DNA of 64,000 bases from JAISGQ01 sp045604155. Its GTDB lineage: Bacteria > Bacillota > Clostridia > Oscillospirales > Acutalibacteraceae. The notes beneath the pieces are model-generated. The model saw nothing but the letters and a program-made list of their open reading frames with translations, did not search any database and was not told where the DNA came from. The DNA is taken from positions 10,460 to 74,459 of the forward strand of contig JAZUNN010000034.1 in the NCBI GenBank assembly GCA_045604155.1, written 5' to 3'. The position numbers and the translations under genes are program-made. Below, in pieces: positions 44,159-53,648 of this stretch (position 1 is the first letter of the stretch; each line of letters starts with the position of its first letter).

Positions 44159-44785
44159 GTGTTTTACGATCGTGAACTTATCGCTCACAAGCTTCGCCGC
44201 TGGGAGCGTTCTCTTAAAAATTACCGTCTGCCCACATGGGAAGAGCTTCCCACTATCGAGCTGTATATGGAACAGGTTATTTCTCTCCTTTCTCAGTGGC
44301 TTTATTTTCTTCCCGCTGAGGATAATCAGGGTGAGGTTGTTACCCCTACCGCAATCAACAACTATGTAAGACTCAAGATTATGCCTGCACCAAATAAGAA
44401 AAAGTATTCACGTATCCATATCGCTTATCTTATCATGATCTGCACACTCAAGCAGAGTGTCAATATTGCGTATGTTCAGAAAATGATCCCCATGGGACTT
44501 ACCGAGGATGAGGTCAGAATCGTTTACAGTGACTATGTTGTTCAGCACCGTGATGCGGCTATGTATTTCATCAAGCAGGTCCGTGCTCATTCAAGAGATA
44601 TTGTTGCTGCCGAAGACGGCGAAAACACCGAGGGTGCTGTTTCAAGAATTGTCATGCTCACTGCTGTTCTTGCAGGTTTCTCAAAGCTTATGACCGAGAA
44701 AATAGTCAATCTTCAGGGAGAAGACAAGGACACCGTTATTTCCACCGAAACACCTCCTGTAGGTGAAAGCATCGAAAAAGAATAG
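44159..44785 (+). CDS. DUF1836 family protein
   Basis: 208 residues from the GTG at 44159, which has GGAGG 8 nt upstream. The DUF1836 core is present: LPTWEELPTIELYMEQVISLLSQWL, TPTAINNYVRLKIMPAPNKKKYSR, HIAYLIMICTLKQSV. The first part looks like a MerR-type helix-turn-helix, so a DNA-binding role is likely but unproven. Acidic C-terminal tail. It is monocistronic between divergent degV and a terminator. Confidence 0.88.
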   Translation: MFYDRELIAHKLRRWERSLKNYRLPTWEELPTIELYMEQVISLLSQWLYFLPAEDNQGEVVTPTAINNYVRLKIMPAPNKKKYSRIHIAYLIMICTLKQSVNIAYVQKMIPMGLTEDEVRIVYSDYVVQHRDAAMYFIKQVRAHSRDIVAAEDGENTEGAVSRIVMLTAVLAGFSKLMTEKIVNLQGEDKDTVISTETPPVGESIEKE

Positions 44786-44791
44786 GATTCT

Positions 44792-44821
44792 GCCCGAAGC
44801 ATAATGCTTCGGGCTTTTTTC
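44792..44821. terminator. Terminator after the DUF1836 gene
   Basis: GCCCGAAGC/GCTTCGGGC stem with an ATAAT loop followed by T6 on the plus strand. Confidence 0.9.
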
Positions 44822-44825
44822 TGCT

Positions 44826-44975
44826 TTAAGGCTCGTCGTACACTGAACTGTATTCCCTTGCCTCGTCACGATTCATGGGTTTCTCTTCACCATCGTTATG
44901 CATCACGGGTATTTCTTCATCGTAGAGAAGCTCATCATTTTCGCTGAACGGTATGCTGCAGGAGCGTCTGTCCAT
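44826..44975 (-). CDS. Small 49-residue acidic protein, hypothetical
   Basis: Too short for a routine ORF filter. It starts MDRRSCSIPFSENDELL and ends with EAREYSSVYDEP before a TAA. A GAGGA site lies 8 nt before the ATG. The protein is acidic, with no membrane segment or Cys pair. It occupies most of an otherwise empty 410-base gap between the DUF1836 gene and the giant surface-protein gene. Not recognised; the ribosome site and clean frame are the only support. Confidence 0.45.
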   Translation of the reverse strand: MDRRSCSIPFSENDELLYDEEIPVMHNDGEEKPMNRDEAREYSSVYDEP

Positions 44976-45230
44976 GGTTGATTCCTCACATTCTAAATTG
45001 TTTGTTTAAAGTATTGGCATTATAAGTTTTTTCATTCATTTTTTCTGACAGCACTCATTAAACGTTACACCCTTACAACACCTTGTTTCATAAGGATTTA
45101 TTGCACAAAACATCCGATTTGTTTCGGTTAATATGACAGTTGAGATTTCAATGCAATATATGTTATTATAATAACAGTAATATTGGGAAATTTCTAACCA
45201 TCTGACATAAAGCTGAAAGGAATGGTAATC

Positions 45231-48200
45231 TTGAAACGAAATATCCGTAATGTGACTCATCGTACTGCGGTTGTTGTTTTCTCTCTCCTTCTCCTTGTGA
45301 ATATTGCCTTCGCAGGCATTCTTTCCCTCGGAAAAACCGCACAGGCTGCTTCCGACAATCCCGTTGTGGAAATAAGCGGAACCAAAAATTACTCCTATGC
45401 CTTCCAGGTTCTTGATATTGTCAATGAAGAGCGTGCCGCCAACGGTCTTTCACCTCTTACTCTTGACAAGAACATGACCGAGCAGGCTATGGAGCGTGCA
45501 GCTCAGGTAACTCTGCTGTTTGAGCATCAGTTCCCTTCAGGCGGCAGCCTTCTTGAAACCCTCATGGGAGAGTATCCCTCTGCCTACGGATATACCGCAG
45601 GTGAGAATATTGCTCTCAATCAGGCAAGTCCCTCTGCCGTTATGACCTCATGGATGAATTCCGATGGTCACAGAGCCAATATTCTCAACTCCAGTTTCAC
45701 CACTATCGGCATCGGTTATTTTGAGGGCGGATGGGTTCAGCTTTTCGGCGGCGGTACTGCCACCACATTCTCTCAGCCGAGCAACAAAAGCGCTTCCTAC
45801 AGCATCGAAATTGATGAATCCGTATGTCCCATAAATCTTGTTCTCAGTTCATCCGCTTCTGTCACTCTCGATAAGGGTGAGTCTGTTACAAGAACTGTAA
45901 AGATGAAGAACTCTGCTATCGCTTCAAAGCAGATGGTTATCAATAATGCAACCTGGAAAAGCAGCAACACCGCTGTTGCAACAGTAAGCAACGGAAAGGT
46001 AACTGCTGTCGGTACCGGCAGCGCTACAATAACTGTTACTGTCGGTTCAAAGAGCCTTTCCTTCAACGTTGTCGTTCCCGTTCGTCCTACCGCTGTAAAT
46101 ATCAGCAAGACCGAAATGACTCTTAATTTCGGCAAGGTCGATCAGCTTACCGCAACTGTTGTTCCTTCAGGCACAGGCATCGGCATTACATGGACTTCCT
46201 CCGACACCTCTGTTGCTGTTGTAAGCTCTGAGGGCTATGTCACTGCAAACGGCATCGGCACCTGCACGATTACCGCAAGCGCAGGCTCCTATGCAAGCGC
46301 ATCCTGCACCGTCACCGTTCTTTCTCCTGCCACTGCAGTGGAAATCGGTGACAGCAAGCTCACCCTTGACAAAGGAAATACAAAACAGCTTTCCGCTGTT
46401 CTTACTCCTTCAAACTCCACCGACGGCATAACATGGACCTCGTCCAATCCTTCTGTTGCAAGCGTTGATAACAATGGTTTTATCACTGCGCTCAGCACCG
46501 GAAGTGCCACAATAACCGCCACTGCTGACAGCGGAAAGAGCGACAGTGTTGCAGTTACTGTTGTTTCCCGCTGCACTGATATTGAAATCGTCGAAGACAG
46601 CATTTCCCTCAAGCTTGCAGGAGATAAATACACCATCGATGCTCTCCTCGCTCCTGCAGACTGCACCGACCCCATTTCATGGACTATCGAAAGTCCCATC
46701 GCCACAATCACACCCAACGGAAAAACCTGTGTGATTACTCCTTATACCCTCGGCACCACTACCCTTACCGTAACCTGCGGTAATTATTCCGACACTGTCA
46801 CTGTTGTTGTATTCAACGCAGTCAGCAATATTGAGCTTCCCGGAACCTCTTCCGTACTCAAGGGCGGAAAGCTCAGACTCACTCCCGTTGTAACTCCCTC
46901 GGGTGCTGATTCCCCCATGTCCTGGACTTCTTCCGACAATTCTGTTCTTACTGTTGATAATAATGGTGTTGTAACAGGTCTTTCTGTGGGCTCTGCAACC
47001 GTCAGCGTCACCGCAGACGATGTAACCGCTCAGTGTGTTGTTACCGTTTATGAGCCTGCAAATGTCGCTACCGGAATTACCCTTTCCGATGAAGCGGTTT
47101 CTGTAAAGAAGGCTTCCGAATACTCCCTCGGCTACACCTTCACTCCCGCAGGCAGCGAGGCTGTTGTTACATGGACCTCTTCCGACGAAAGTGTTGCAAC
47201 TGTTGACTTTGACGGCACTGTCAAGGCAATCTCCGACGGTGAAGCTGTAATCACCGCTTCCGTAAACGGTGCTTCTGATTCCTGCACTGTCACAGTTTAT
47301 ACTCCCATAATCTATGCAGAGGACATCAGCTTTACTTATTCCGCTGCCGAGCTGAATCTCGGTGTTGTATGCGATCTTCTTTATGCTCCCGGATACAGCG
47401 TTGCTCCCATTGACAGCAACGAGAAGATCACATGGAGTTCCTCTGATCCTTCCATCGTAAGTGTAGAAGACGGCGTTGTCACCACAAAGGGCTGCGGCAC
47501 TGCTGTTATTACCGCTTCTGCCCGTGACTGCAGCGATACAATAACCATTACCGTTATCAATCCCTGCACTGGCATCACCCTTACCCCCGCTTCTTCCACA
47601 ATACTTAACAGCGAAAGCGTTACAATCAATGCAAATGTCACTCCTGCAGGCACTACCGACGAAATCGTCTGGAGCAGCAGCAACGATGATGCTTTTTCAC
47701 TGACTTCCGCTGACGGAAAGAGTGCTGTGTTTACCGCAAATAAGCGTGGCACTTACACAGTTACCGCCACCTGCGGAGAGTACAGCGCAAAGTGCACTGT
47801 CACCGTTGAAAGCAACCCTGCACTTGACCCCGGTACTCCCACTGCATCCCTTGAGATTCTCGGATATGCCACACTGAAGCTTAACTGGACAGAAGAAGAT
47901 AACTGCGAAGGATATGAAGTAAAATACACCACCACACCTGCAGGTGCATGGACTCAGACTGCCGATATAGATTCTTCCAATGTTCTTTCCTTCAGATATT
48001 CCGGAGTTACATTCAACAAGACATATTATTTCATGGTCAGAGGCTACAAGCTTGGTGCTGACGGTGAAAAGATCTACGGTGAATGGAGCGAAACTGTAAG
48101 CGGAAAGCCTGTTCCTGTTCTTTCCGGTCTGAAGGCTTCAAACACTTCCTACAACAGTGTCACTGTTTCCTGGACAAAGAACTCCACATCCAACGGTTAC

Positions 48201-50411
48201 TATGTATACCGCTCCTCTGACAACGGTGTTACATGGAAGCTTCTCAAGACCATTACCAAGAATTCCACTGTTTCCTACAAGAACACCTCTCTCACTCCCG
48301 GATATACCTATATGTACAAGGTCATACCCTTCAGGAAGGCCGGTTCTTCAAAAATCAAGGGTATTGAAAACGTTGTTACTGTCACTGTCACTCCTCCCAG
48401 ACCCTCCTCTCTTTCTGTTTCCGTCACCTCCTCCAAGCCCAAGCTTACATGGACAAAGGTAAGCGGTGCTCAGGGTTATGAGATCTACAGAAGTGACAGC
48501 TACGATGGTGAGTTCATCTGCATTGCCACCATCACTTCCGGATCAACTGTTACATGGACAGATGTAAAGACTGCTTCAAATCTTTATTACAAGGTCCGTG
48601 CATACCGTGGAACAGATTATGGCACCGCATACAGCCCCTTCACATCTGTTGTCACCGCTACAACTTCACTCGGAAAGCCTACCGCCTTCGCTGCTTCCGC
48701 TTCTTATTCGAGCATCAAGGTTTCATGGCACAAGGTGACCGGTGCTGCAGGTTATAAGATCTATCGCTCCACCGACGGTGAAAACTTCTCACTCGCCAAG
48801 ACAATAACCAAGAACACTACCCTTTCCTGGACCAATACCGGTCTTACAACGGGTCGTGAATATTATTACTACGTTGTTCCTTATACTTCTTCAATGAGCG
48901 GCACCTCTTCAGATGTCATCAGTGCTGTGCCTGCTCTTTCCAAGCCCACTCTCACCATTGCCGCTCCCGGTTATTACCTCAATCTTTCCTGGACCAAGGT
49001 AAGCGGTGCAACAGGATACAACATCTACAAATCTGTTGACGGAGAGAATTTTGACCTCTGCAAGACCATTACATCCGGCGCAACCGTAAAATGGTCCGAT
49101 ACATCTGTTGTAAAGGGCAGACATTATTTCTACAAGGTTGCTGCTGTCAGAAGCGGACTTGAAGGCACTGCTTCCGCTGTGAAGAATTCTTCCCCTTCCC
49201 TTCCTGCTCCCACAAAGCCCAAGGCTGCACGTGCTTCCGCAGAGAGCATAAAGATTTCCTGGGTAAAGTCCTCCGGCGCAACCGGTTATGAGATTTTCAG
49301 ATCCACTTCATCCGGCGGCACTTATGAAAGTATCGCTTTTGTAAGCGGAAACAGCACTGTCACCTATACCGATTCCGGTCTTGAATCACACAAGACTTAC
49401 TACTATAAGGTTCGTGCTGTCCGTACTCTCAGCGGTCACACTGCATACAGCAGCAATACATCCTATGTTTCTGCAAAGACAAGTCTTTATGCTCCCGGAA
49501 ACTTCAAGGCTGCCGTTGCAGGCTATAACAGCATAAAGATTTCCTGGAATGCTGCATCCTGCGCTGACGGATATATTCTCTACAGATCCACCAGCAAGTC
49601 CTCCGGATACAAAGCTATCGCTGAGCTTGACGGTGATACTCTTTCCTATGTTGATTCAGGTCTTACTACAAACAAGTACTATTACTACAAGATCAAGACC
49701 GTTCATCACAATCCTTCAGGCACTGTATACAGCTCACTTTCCGGCTACAAATCAGCCAAAACACAGCTTCGTACTCCTTCCAATGTAAGCATCGATTATT
49801 CTCCCGAATATATCGGTATCTACTGGACAACCGACGGTGAACCCACCGGCTTCCAGTTCTATCGTTCCACCAAGAAGACCTCGGGTTATACAAAGCAGTG
49901 CAGCTACAGCGAAAGTGCTTTTGAAGATTACACTCCCGGCGATGATATCTACTACAATACTCCTTACAAGTATGAAAATGTCAGATTCATCTATTTCAGC
50001 AATGTTTCCGCAGGCAAAACCTATTACTACAAGATTCGTGGCTTCAGATACACAGGTTCTACTACCTATTACAGTTCTTATACAGCTTATAAGACTGCAA
50101 AAACCATTGTTCAGACTCCTTCCATCAAAGCCATTGCCACAAACAATGACGGAACCTGCGTTATGAGCTTTGCTGATCCCGTTGCAGCTCACGACTTCCT
50201 TATTTACAGAGCTACATCTTCAAAGGGCACCTACACCAACATAACAAGCCAGTGTGAATGGTACTATGATGAAGAAAACGGCATCAACTACATCGTTGCT
50301 CCCACTCCTACAGACGGCAAGCGTTATTATTTCAAGATACGTGCTGTCAATTACGGCTACAGCAAAACCTATTACAGTTCTTACTCTGCCGTAAAGAGTG
50401 TTGTTGCATAA
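45231..50411 (+). CDS. Giant secreted protein: CAP/SCP domain, eight Big2-like and nine FN3-like repeats
   Basis: 1726 residues from the TTG at 45231 (AAAGGA 9 nt upstream; an ATG at 45222 abuts the site). A signal peptide ends near KTAQAA. A CAP domain covers about residues 50-165 (IVNEERAANGLSPL, FEHQFPSGG, YTAGENIALN, MNSDGHRANILNSSF). Eight Big2-type Ig modules follow (about 190-865) with the repeating pattern TWTSSDxSVAxV...GxATIT. Nine FN3-type modules of about 90 residues fill the rest (WTKVSGAxGYxIYRS...YYYKVRA). There is no LPXTG, dockerin, SLH or C-terminal helix, so the mode of attachment is not visible. It is monocistronic. An adhesin or matrix role is inferred. Confidence 0.9.
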   Translation: MKRNIRNVTHRTAVVVFSLLLLVNIAFAGILSLGKTAQAASDNPVVEISGTKNYSYAFQVLDIVNEERAANGLSPLTLDKNMTEQAMERAAQVTLLFEHQFPSGGSLLETLMGEYPSAYGYTAGENIALNQASPSAVMTSWMNSDGHRANILNSSFTTIGIGYFEGGWVQLFGGGTATTFSQPSNKSASYSIEIDESVCPINLVLSSSASVTLDKGESVTRTVKMKNSAIASKQMVINNATWKSSNTAVATVSNGKVTAVGTGSATITVTVGSKSLSFNVVVPVRPTAVNISKTEMTLNFGKVDQLTATVVPSGTGIGITWTSSDTSVAVVSSEGYVTANGIGTCTITASAGSYASASCTVTVLSPATAVEIGDSKLTLDKGNTKQLSAVLTPSNSTDGITWTSSNPSVASVDNNGFITALSTGSATITATADSGKSDSVAVTVVSRCTDIEIVEDSISLKLAGDKYTIDALLAPADCTDPISWTIESPIATITPNGKTCVITPYTLGTTTLTVTCGNYSDTVTVVVFNAVSNIELPGTSSVLKGGKLRLTPVVTPSGADSPMSWTSSDNSVLTVDNNGVVTGLSVGSATVSVTADDVTAQCVVTVYEPANVATGITLSDEAVSVKKASEYSLGYTFTPAGSEAVVTWTSSDESVATVDFDGTVKAISDGEAVITASVNGASDSCTVTVYTPIIYAEDISFTYSAAELNLGVVCDLLYAPGYSVAPIDSNEKITWSSSDPSIVSVEDGVVTTKGCGTAVITASARDCSDTITITVINPCTGITLTPASSTILNSESVTINANVTPAGTTDEIVWSSSNDDAFSLTSADGKSAVFTANKRGTYTVTATCGEYSAKCTVTVESNPALDPGTPTASLEILGYATLKLNWTEEDNCEGYEVKYTTTPAGAWTQTADIDSSNVLSFRYSGVTFNKTYYFMVRGYKLGADGEKIYGEWSETVSGKPVPVLSGLKASNTSYNSVTVSWTKNSTSNGYYVYRSSDNGVTWKLLKTITKNSTVSYKNTSLTPGYTYMYKVIPFRKAGSSKIKGIENVVTVTVTPPRPSSLSVSVTSSKPKLTWTKVSGAQGYEIYRSDSYDGEFICIATITSGSTVTWTDVKTASNLYYKVRAYRGTDYGTAYSPFTSVVTATTSLGKPTAFAASASYSSIKVSWHKVTGAAGYKIYRSTDGENFSLAKTITKNTTLSWTNTGLTTGREYYYYVVPYTSSMSGTSSDVISAVPALSKPTLTIAAPGYYLNLSWTKVSGATGYNIYKSVDGENFDLCKTITSGATVKWSDTSVVKGRHYFYKVAAVRSGLEGTASAVKNSSPSLPAPTKPKAARASAESIKISWVKSSGATGYEIFRSTSSGGTYESIAFVSGNSTVTYTDSGLESHKTYYYKVRAVRTLSGHTAYSSNTSYVSAKTSLYAPGNFKAAVAGYNSIKISWNAASCADGYILYRSTSKSSGYKAIAELDGDTLSYVDSGLTTNKYYYYKIKTVHHNPSGTVYSSLSGYKSAKTQLRTPSNVSIDYSPEYIGIYWTTDGEPTGFQFYRSTKKTSGYTKQCSYSESAFEDYTPGDDIYYNTPYKYENVRFIYFSNVSAGKTYYYKIRGFRYTGSTTYYSSYTAYKTAKTIVQTPSIKAIATNNDGTCVMSFADPVAAHDFLIYRATSSKGTYTNITSQCEWYYDEENGINYIVAPTPTDGKRYYFKIRAVNYGYSKTYYSSYSAVKSVVA

Positions 50412-50416
50412 AAAGA

Positions 50417-50445
50417 AAAGCTCCCGACGAAAGTCGGGAGCTTTA
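50417..50445. terminator. Bidirectional terminator between convergent genes
   Basis: AAGCTCCCGAC/GTCGGGAGCTT stem, GAAA loop, A-rich left flank and TTTATT right flank. It ends the giant protein gene and the second MATE gene, whose stop lies 2 nt beyond it. Confidence 0.88.
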
Positions 50446-50446
50446 T

Positions 50447-51820
50447 TCATGCCGTTTCTTCTTTTCCTTTGGATATGGTTGCGCTGAAGTCAACTTTTCT
50501 GAACATCAATGCTCCAAGAAGTACAATAAGGAAGTTGCTCAGGAGCATTGCCCACCATATTCCGCTTCTTCCTATGTCGGTAAATTCCCTCATTACCCAT
50601 ATCATTGGCAATCTCATAACCCACAATCTTACTGTGGTCATTACAAATGAATACTGAGTTTTGCCTGCGCCGTTGAAAAGGCTCAGATAGCTCTGAAACA
50701 TTGCCATAAGCGGCTGCATAAGAAGGACGTAGATAGTATATTCCGCCGCAATGGTCACCGTTTCACTGTCGTTTGACAGCAGTGCCATAGCCCATTCCCT
50801 GACAGGCATAAGAAGCGCTGCACCGATAACAGATACTCCTATTCCAAGGTTGCGGCACACTTTGTACGACCGCAATGCTCTTTCCTTGTTTCCGTTTCCG
50901 ATATTCTGCCCTACGAATGTTGCAAGGACACTGCCAAGTGCCATTACAGGCATGAGCAGCAGGTTGCTCAGTTTGTTTCCGAGGCTGAATGCCGCTGCGA
51001 CCATGTCGCCGTATGAAAGAATGAACACCTGGAGAAAGAGAAATCCGAAAGAGCTGAATGCCTGAGCTGTTGCAGAGGGAATTGCGATTTTTACAAGCTT
51101 TCTGATACAGCTGAAATCAGGCTTTAAATCTGCAAATGTCAGCCTGCCTTCGCCTTTTTCGATGAAAATGTGATAGATGCAGAAGGGTACTCTTACAGCC
51201 TGACCGATTACGGTTGCAAGTGCTGCACCGTAAACTCCCATTCCCATCTTTTCGATAAACACCCAATTGAGGCAGATATTCACAAGCACACCCAGTGTGG
51301 AATAAATCACGGGGGTCAGTGTGTCGCCACGGGACTGGCGGATTGCCTGAAATGCGGCGAAAATGAATATAAATACCATTTCAAAGGAGCGCACCTGCAC
51401 ATAGGTAAGTGAACTGTCATACACTCCTTCTTCAGCACCCATGAATCTCAGTGCCGGAGGTGCGATGAAATAGAGAATCACGTTGATTATCACACCAAGA
51501 ACTACTGATAACGTTACCAGCATTCCTGAATATTTCTTTGCTTCGTCCTTCTTTCCCGCTCCGAGAAACTGACTTATTACCGCTACGCCTGCTACCGCAA
51601 GTCCCATATTGAAGGATGTCAGTATGGATATCAGCGGCCACGCAAGGGACATTCCTGCCTGGGCTGCAACGGAATCGGGCATATTTCCGACGAAATATGT
51701 ATCTATAAGGTCGTTCATTGAAGTCAGAAGATTGACTCCGAAAAGAGGAAGAGCGAGTATTATAAAGGATTTGCACAGATTTTTTTCGTGAAGCAAAAGC
51801 TGTTGTCTGTCACGCTTCAT
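50447..51820 (-). CDS. MATE family efflux transporter
   Basis: 457 residues from the ATG at 51820 (GGGAGGTGG upstream); a longer frame to 51907 lacks a site. Twelve hydrophobic helices. The first half has SFIILALPLFGVNLLTSMNDLIDTYFVG, QAGMSLAWPLISI and VISQFLGAGKKDEAKKYSG. The second half has KIAIPSATAQAFSSFGFLFLQ and LASVLATFVGQNIGNGNKERA-like features (SVLATFVGQNIGNGNK). Substrate unknown. It is distinct from the MATE gene at 40817. Confidence 0.93.
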   Translation of the reverse strand: MKRDRQQLLLHEKNLCKSFIILALPLFGVNLLTSMNDLIDTYFVGNMPDSVAAQAGMSLAWPLISILTSFNMGLAVAGVAVISQFLGAGKKDEAKKYSGMLVTLSVVLGVIINVILYFIAPPALRFMGAEEGVYDSSLTYVQVRSFEMVFIFIFAAFQAIRQSRGDTLTPVIYSTLGVLVNICLNWVFIEKMGMGVYGAALATVIGQAVRVPFCIYHIFIEKGEGRLTFADLKPDFSCIRKLVKIAIPSATAQAFSSFGFLFLQVFILSYGDMVAAAFSLGNKLSNLLLMPVMALGSVLATFVGQNIGNGNKERALRSYKVCRNLGIGVSVIGAALLMPVREWAMALLSNDSETVTIAAEYTIYVLLMQPLMAMFQSYLSLFNGAGKTQYSFVMTTVRLWVMRLPMIWVMREFTDIGRSGIWWAMLLSNFLIVLLGALMFRKVDFSATISKGKEETA

Positions 51821-51928
51821 TTTTCCACCTCCCGGGCGGGCTATATTTTCCCACGTTTTACGACATATGTCAATCAATTTATGAGCAGCAGTTGACCCTC
51901 CCCGCAAAGCAGGGAGGGTTTTTAATAT

Positions 51929-52813
51929 TTATGGTACCTGAGTGTTTTCAGTCAGGTCGTATGAATATCTTTTTACTGTAAGGTCAAATGTCTTTCTCTC
52001 ACCCTCAGGGGATTCCAATATAAGCTCTGTTTCACCTTCTTTGATAAACTCTGCGTTCACCACATAGGTTTCCCTTTCGGAATCGTAGCTTATATACACC
52101 TTTCCGTATTCTTCATCTTCAAGATATGCAATATACTTATCATCAAATTCTACACCATAGCTTCCGCTGTGCATGACTGTGGTGTTATAGAAATTCTTTT
52201 CGTTTCCGCAGGCTATAAAGGTCATAACCGCAAGAATTACTACGCTTATTATGACACCTGTGAGCTTAAGCTTCTTGTTTTTGAATATGCATATGGGATA
52301 GAGGATCATGGTTATTACGCAGAAGATCGTACTGAGCAGATGCCTCGGGAAGAAAGACAGTACCGTGCTGAGGAAGCCTTCGTAATGAAATCCCAGAAAC
52401 AACAGTACGGGGGTCAGAATAAACAAGCCCCACCATTTGTCTTTCTTCAGCTGATATCCGATAAATCCCATGGGTATGGTAAACAGAGTCCATACAAACC
52501 ATCCGGGATAATATTTGAAAACAGCGAAGCCTTCAACGTGGAACGGCGCCTGGGTCAGATACACAAGAGGCTGACTTATGAGAAAGAAAACAAAGCATTT
52601 CAGTGCAGATTCCTTTGCGGATTTACTGGTCAATATAATTATTATTCCGAACAGCACCCACCACTCAAAGGTCATTGAAATGTCTGAAAATGAGGTATCT
52701 TTAACTGCAGGCAGTATGGCCACAACGCCTGTATACACGCCTGAGATTATCGCAAAGATTATCAGGTTTTTCCATGATATATTTGTTCTGAATAACTCTT
52801 TTACTTTTTCCAT
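51929..52813 (-). CDS. Uncharacterised membrane protein with an extracytoplasmic beta domain
   Basis: 294 residues from the ATG at 52813 (AAAGGGG upstream). Six or seven hydrophobic helices fill residues 15-205 (LIIFAIISGVYTGVVAILP, WWVLFGIIIIL, CFVFFLISQPLVYL, WFVWTLFTIPMGFIGY, LFILTPVLLFLGF, LLSTIFCVITMILYPICIF, VIISVVILAVMTFIACG). The last 85 residues are a soluble, Tyr/Asp/Glu-rich beta segment. No transporter signature is seen. It lies 13 nt after the metal-ABC permease gene, so it may be the last gene of that operon. Confidence 0.75.
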   Translation of the reverse strand: MEKVKELFRTNISWKNLIIFAIISGVYTGVVAILPAVKDTSFSDISMTFEWWVLFGIIIILTSKSAKESALKCFVFFLISQPLVYLTQAPFHVEGFAVFKYYPGWFVWTLFTIPMGFIGYQLKKDKWWGLFILTPVLLFLGFHYEGFLSTVLSFFPRHLLSTIFCVITMILYPICIFKNKKLKLTGVIISVVILAVMTFIACGNEKNFYNTTVMHSGSYGVEFDDKYIAYLEDEEYGKVYISYDSERETYVVNAEFIKEGETELILESPEGERKTFDLTVKRYSYDLTENTQVP

Positions 52814-52826
52814 TAACAAATCCCCT

Positions 52827-53648
52827 TTATCGGTCGGTAAATTTACCGACAACACTGCATACTGCCCATGCAAAAAGGTTTACAACCACTACGCTTGCAC
52901 CTGAGGGAAGATCAAATGCGGCAGAGCATATCATTCCCACAAGGAAGCATATCACAGATATTGCTACTGCAAACACAACAAGGGACTTAAAGCTTTTTGC
53001 AATTCTTCTTGCGGATACTGTGGGGAATATTATCAGAGCAGATATAAGCAGTGTGCCCATAAGCTTCATGCAGAGCACAACCGTCAGGGCTGTAAGCAGA
53101 GAAAGAAGAAGCTGATAATTCCGGGTCTTTATTCCGCAGGCTGCAGCATAATTTTCATCGTAGGTCACCATGAAAAGCCTGTTGTAAAGGAATACAAAGA
53201 CAGCTGCAATCACAGCGGTCAGGCATACGCTGAGGACAAGGTCCGAAGTTCTTACAGCTACGATGCTTCCGAACATATAGCTGTACACATCGGTGTTGAA
53301 GCCCGTTGACATGGATGTGATTATTATGCCTGCTGCAAGTGAGCCTGTTGCAAGCATACCGATAACAGTATCACCCTGAGCACCCTTGCGCTGGCTTATG
53401 TACATTATTCCGAAGGCTGCGGCAATGACTATGGGGACGGAAAGCCCAAGAGGAGGCAGGCCCAGGGCAAGAGATAATGCAACAGAGGCAAAGCTGACAT
53501 CGGAAAGTCCGTGACCTATGAGTGCATATCTTTTCTGCACAAGTATGACTCCGAGAAGTGCTGCACATACGCTGAGCAGAATTCCGCACAGCAGTGCTCT
53601 CTGTACTGAAGCAAGAGAGAAAATGCCTATCAGTGTTTCAAAGCTCAT
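52827..53648 (-). CDS. Metal ABC transporter permease (ABC-3 family)
   Basis: 273 residues, about eight helices. ABC-3 signatures: RALLCGILLSVCAALLGVILVQKRYALIGHGLSDVSFASVALS near the N-terminus and LMGTLLISALIIFPTVSARRIA in the second half. It forms the membrane channel for zinc or manganese import with the ATPase at 53645 and the binding protein at 54385. It overlaps the ATPase gene by four bases, so the operon is translationally coupled. Confidence 0.94.
   Translation of the reverse strand: MSFETLIGIFSLASVQRALLCGILLSVCAALLGVILVQKRYALIGHGLSDVSFASVALSLALGLPPLGLSVPIVIAAAFGIMYISQRKGAQGDTVIGMLATGSLAAGIIITSMSTGFNTDVYSYMFGSIVAVRTSDLVLSVCLTAVIAAVFVFLYNRLFMVTYDENYAAACGIKTRNYQLLLSLLTALTVVLCMKLMGTLLISALIIFPTVSARRIAKSFKSLVVFAVAISVICFLVGMICSAAFDLPSGASVVVVNLFAWAVCSVVGKFTDR

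Noticed and set aside
45797..46717. Minus-strand ORFs in the Big2 region of the giant protein
   Set aside because: Repeats of Thr/Ser/Val codons on the plus strand produce open reverse frames; these are composition artefacts.
51895..51924. GC-rich hairpin with a T run between the membrane-protein gene and the second MATE gene
   Set aside because: The T run lies on the plus strand, but both adjacent genes read leftward, so it is not their terminator. Its role is unclear; I do not list it as a feature.
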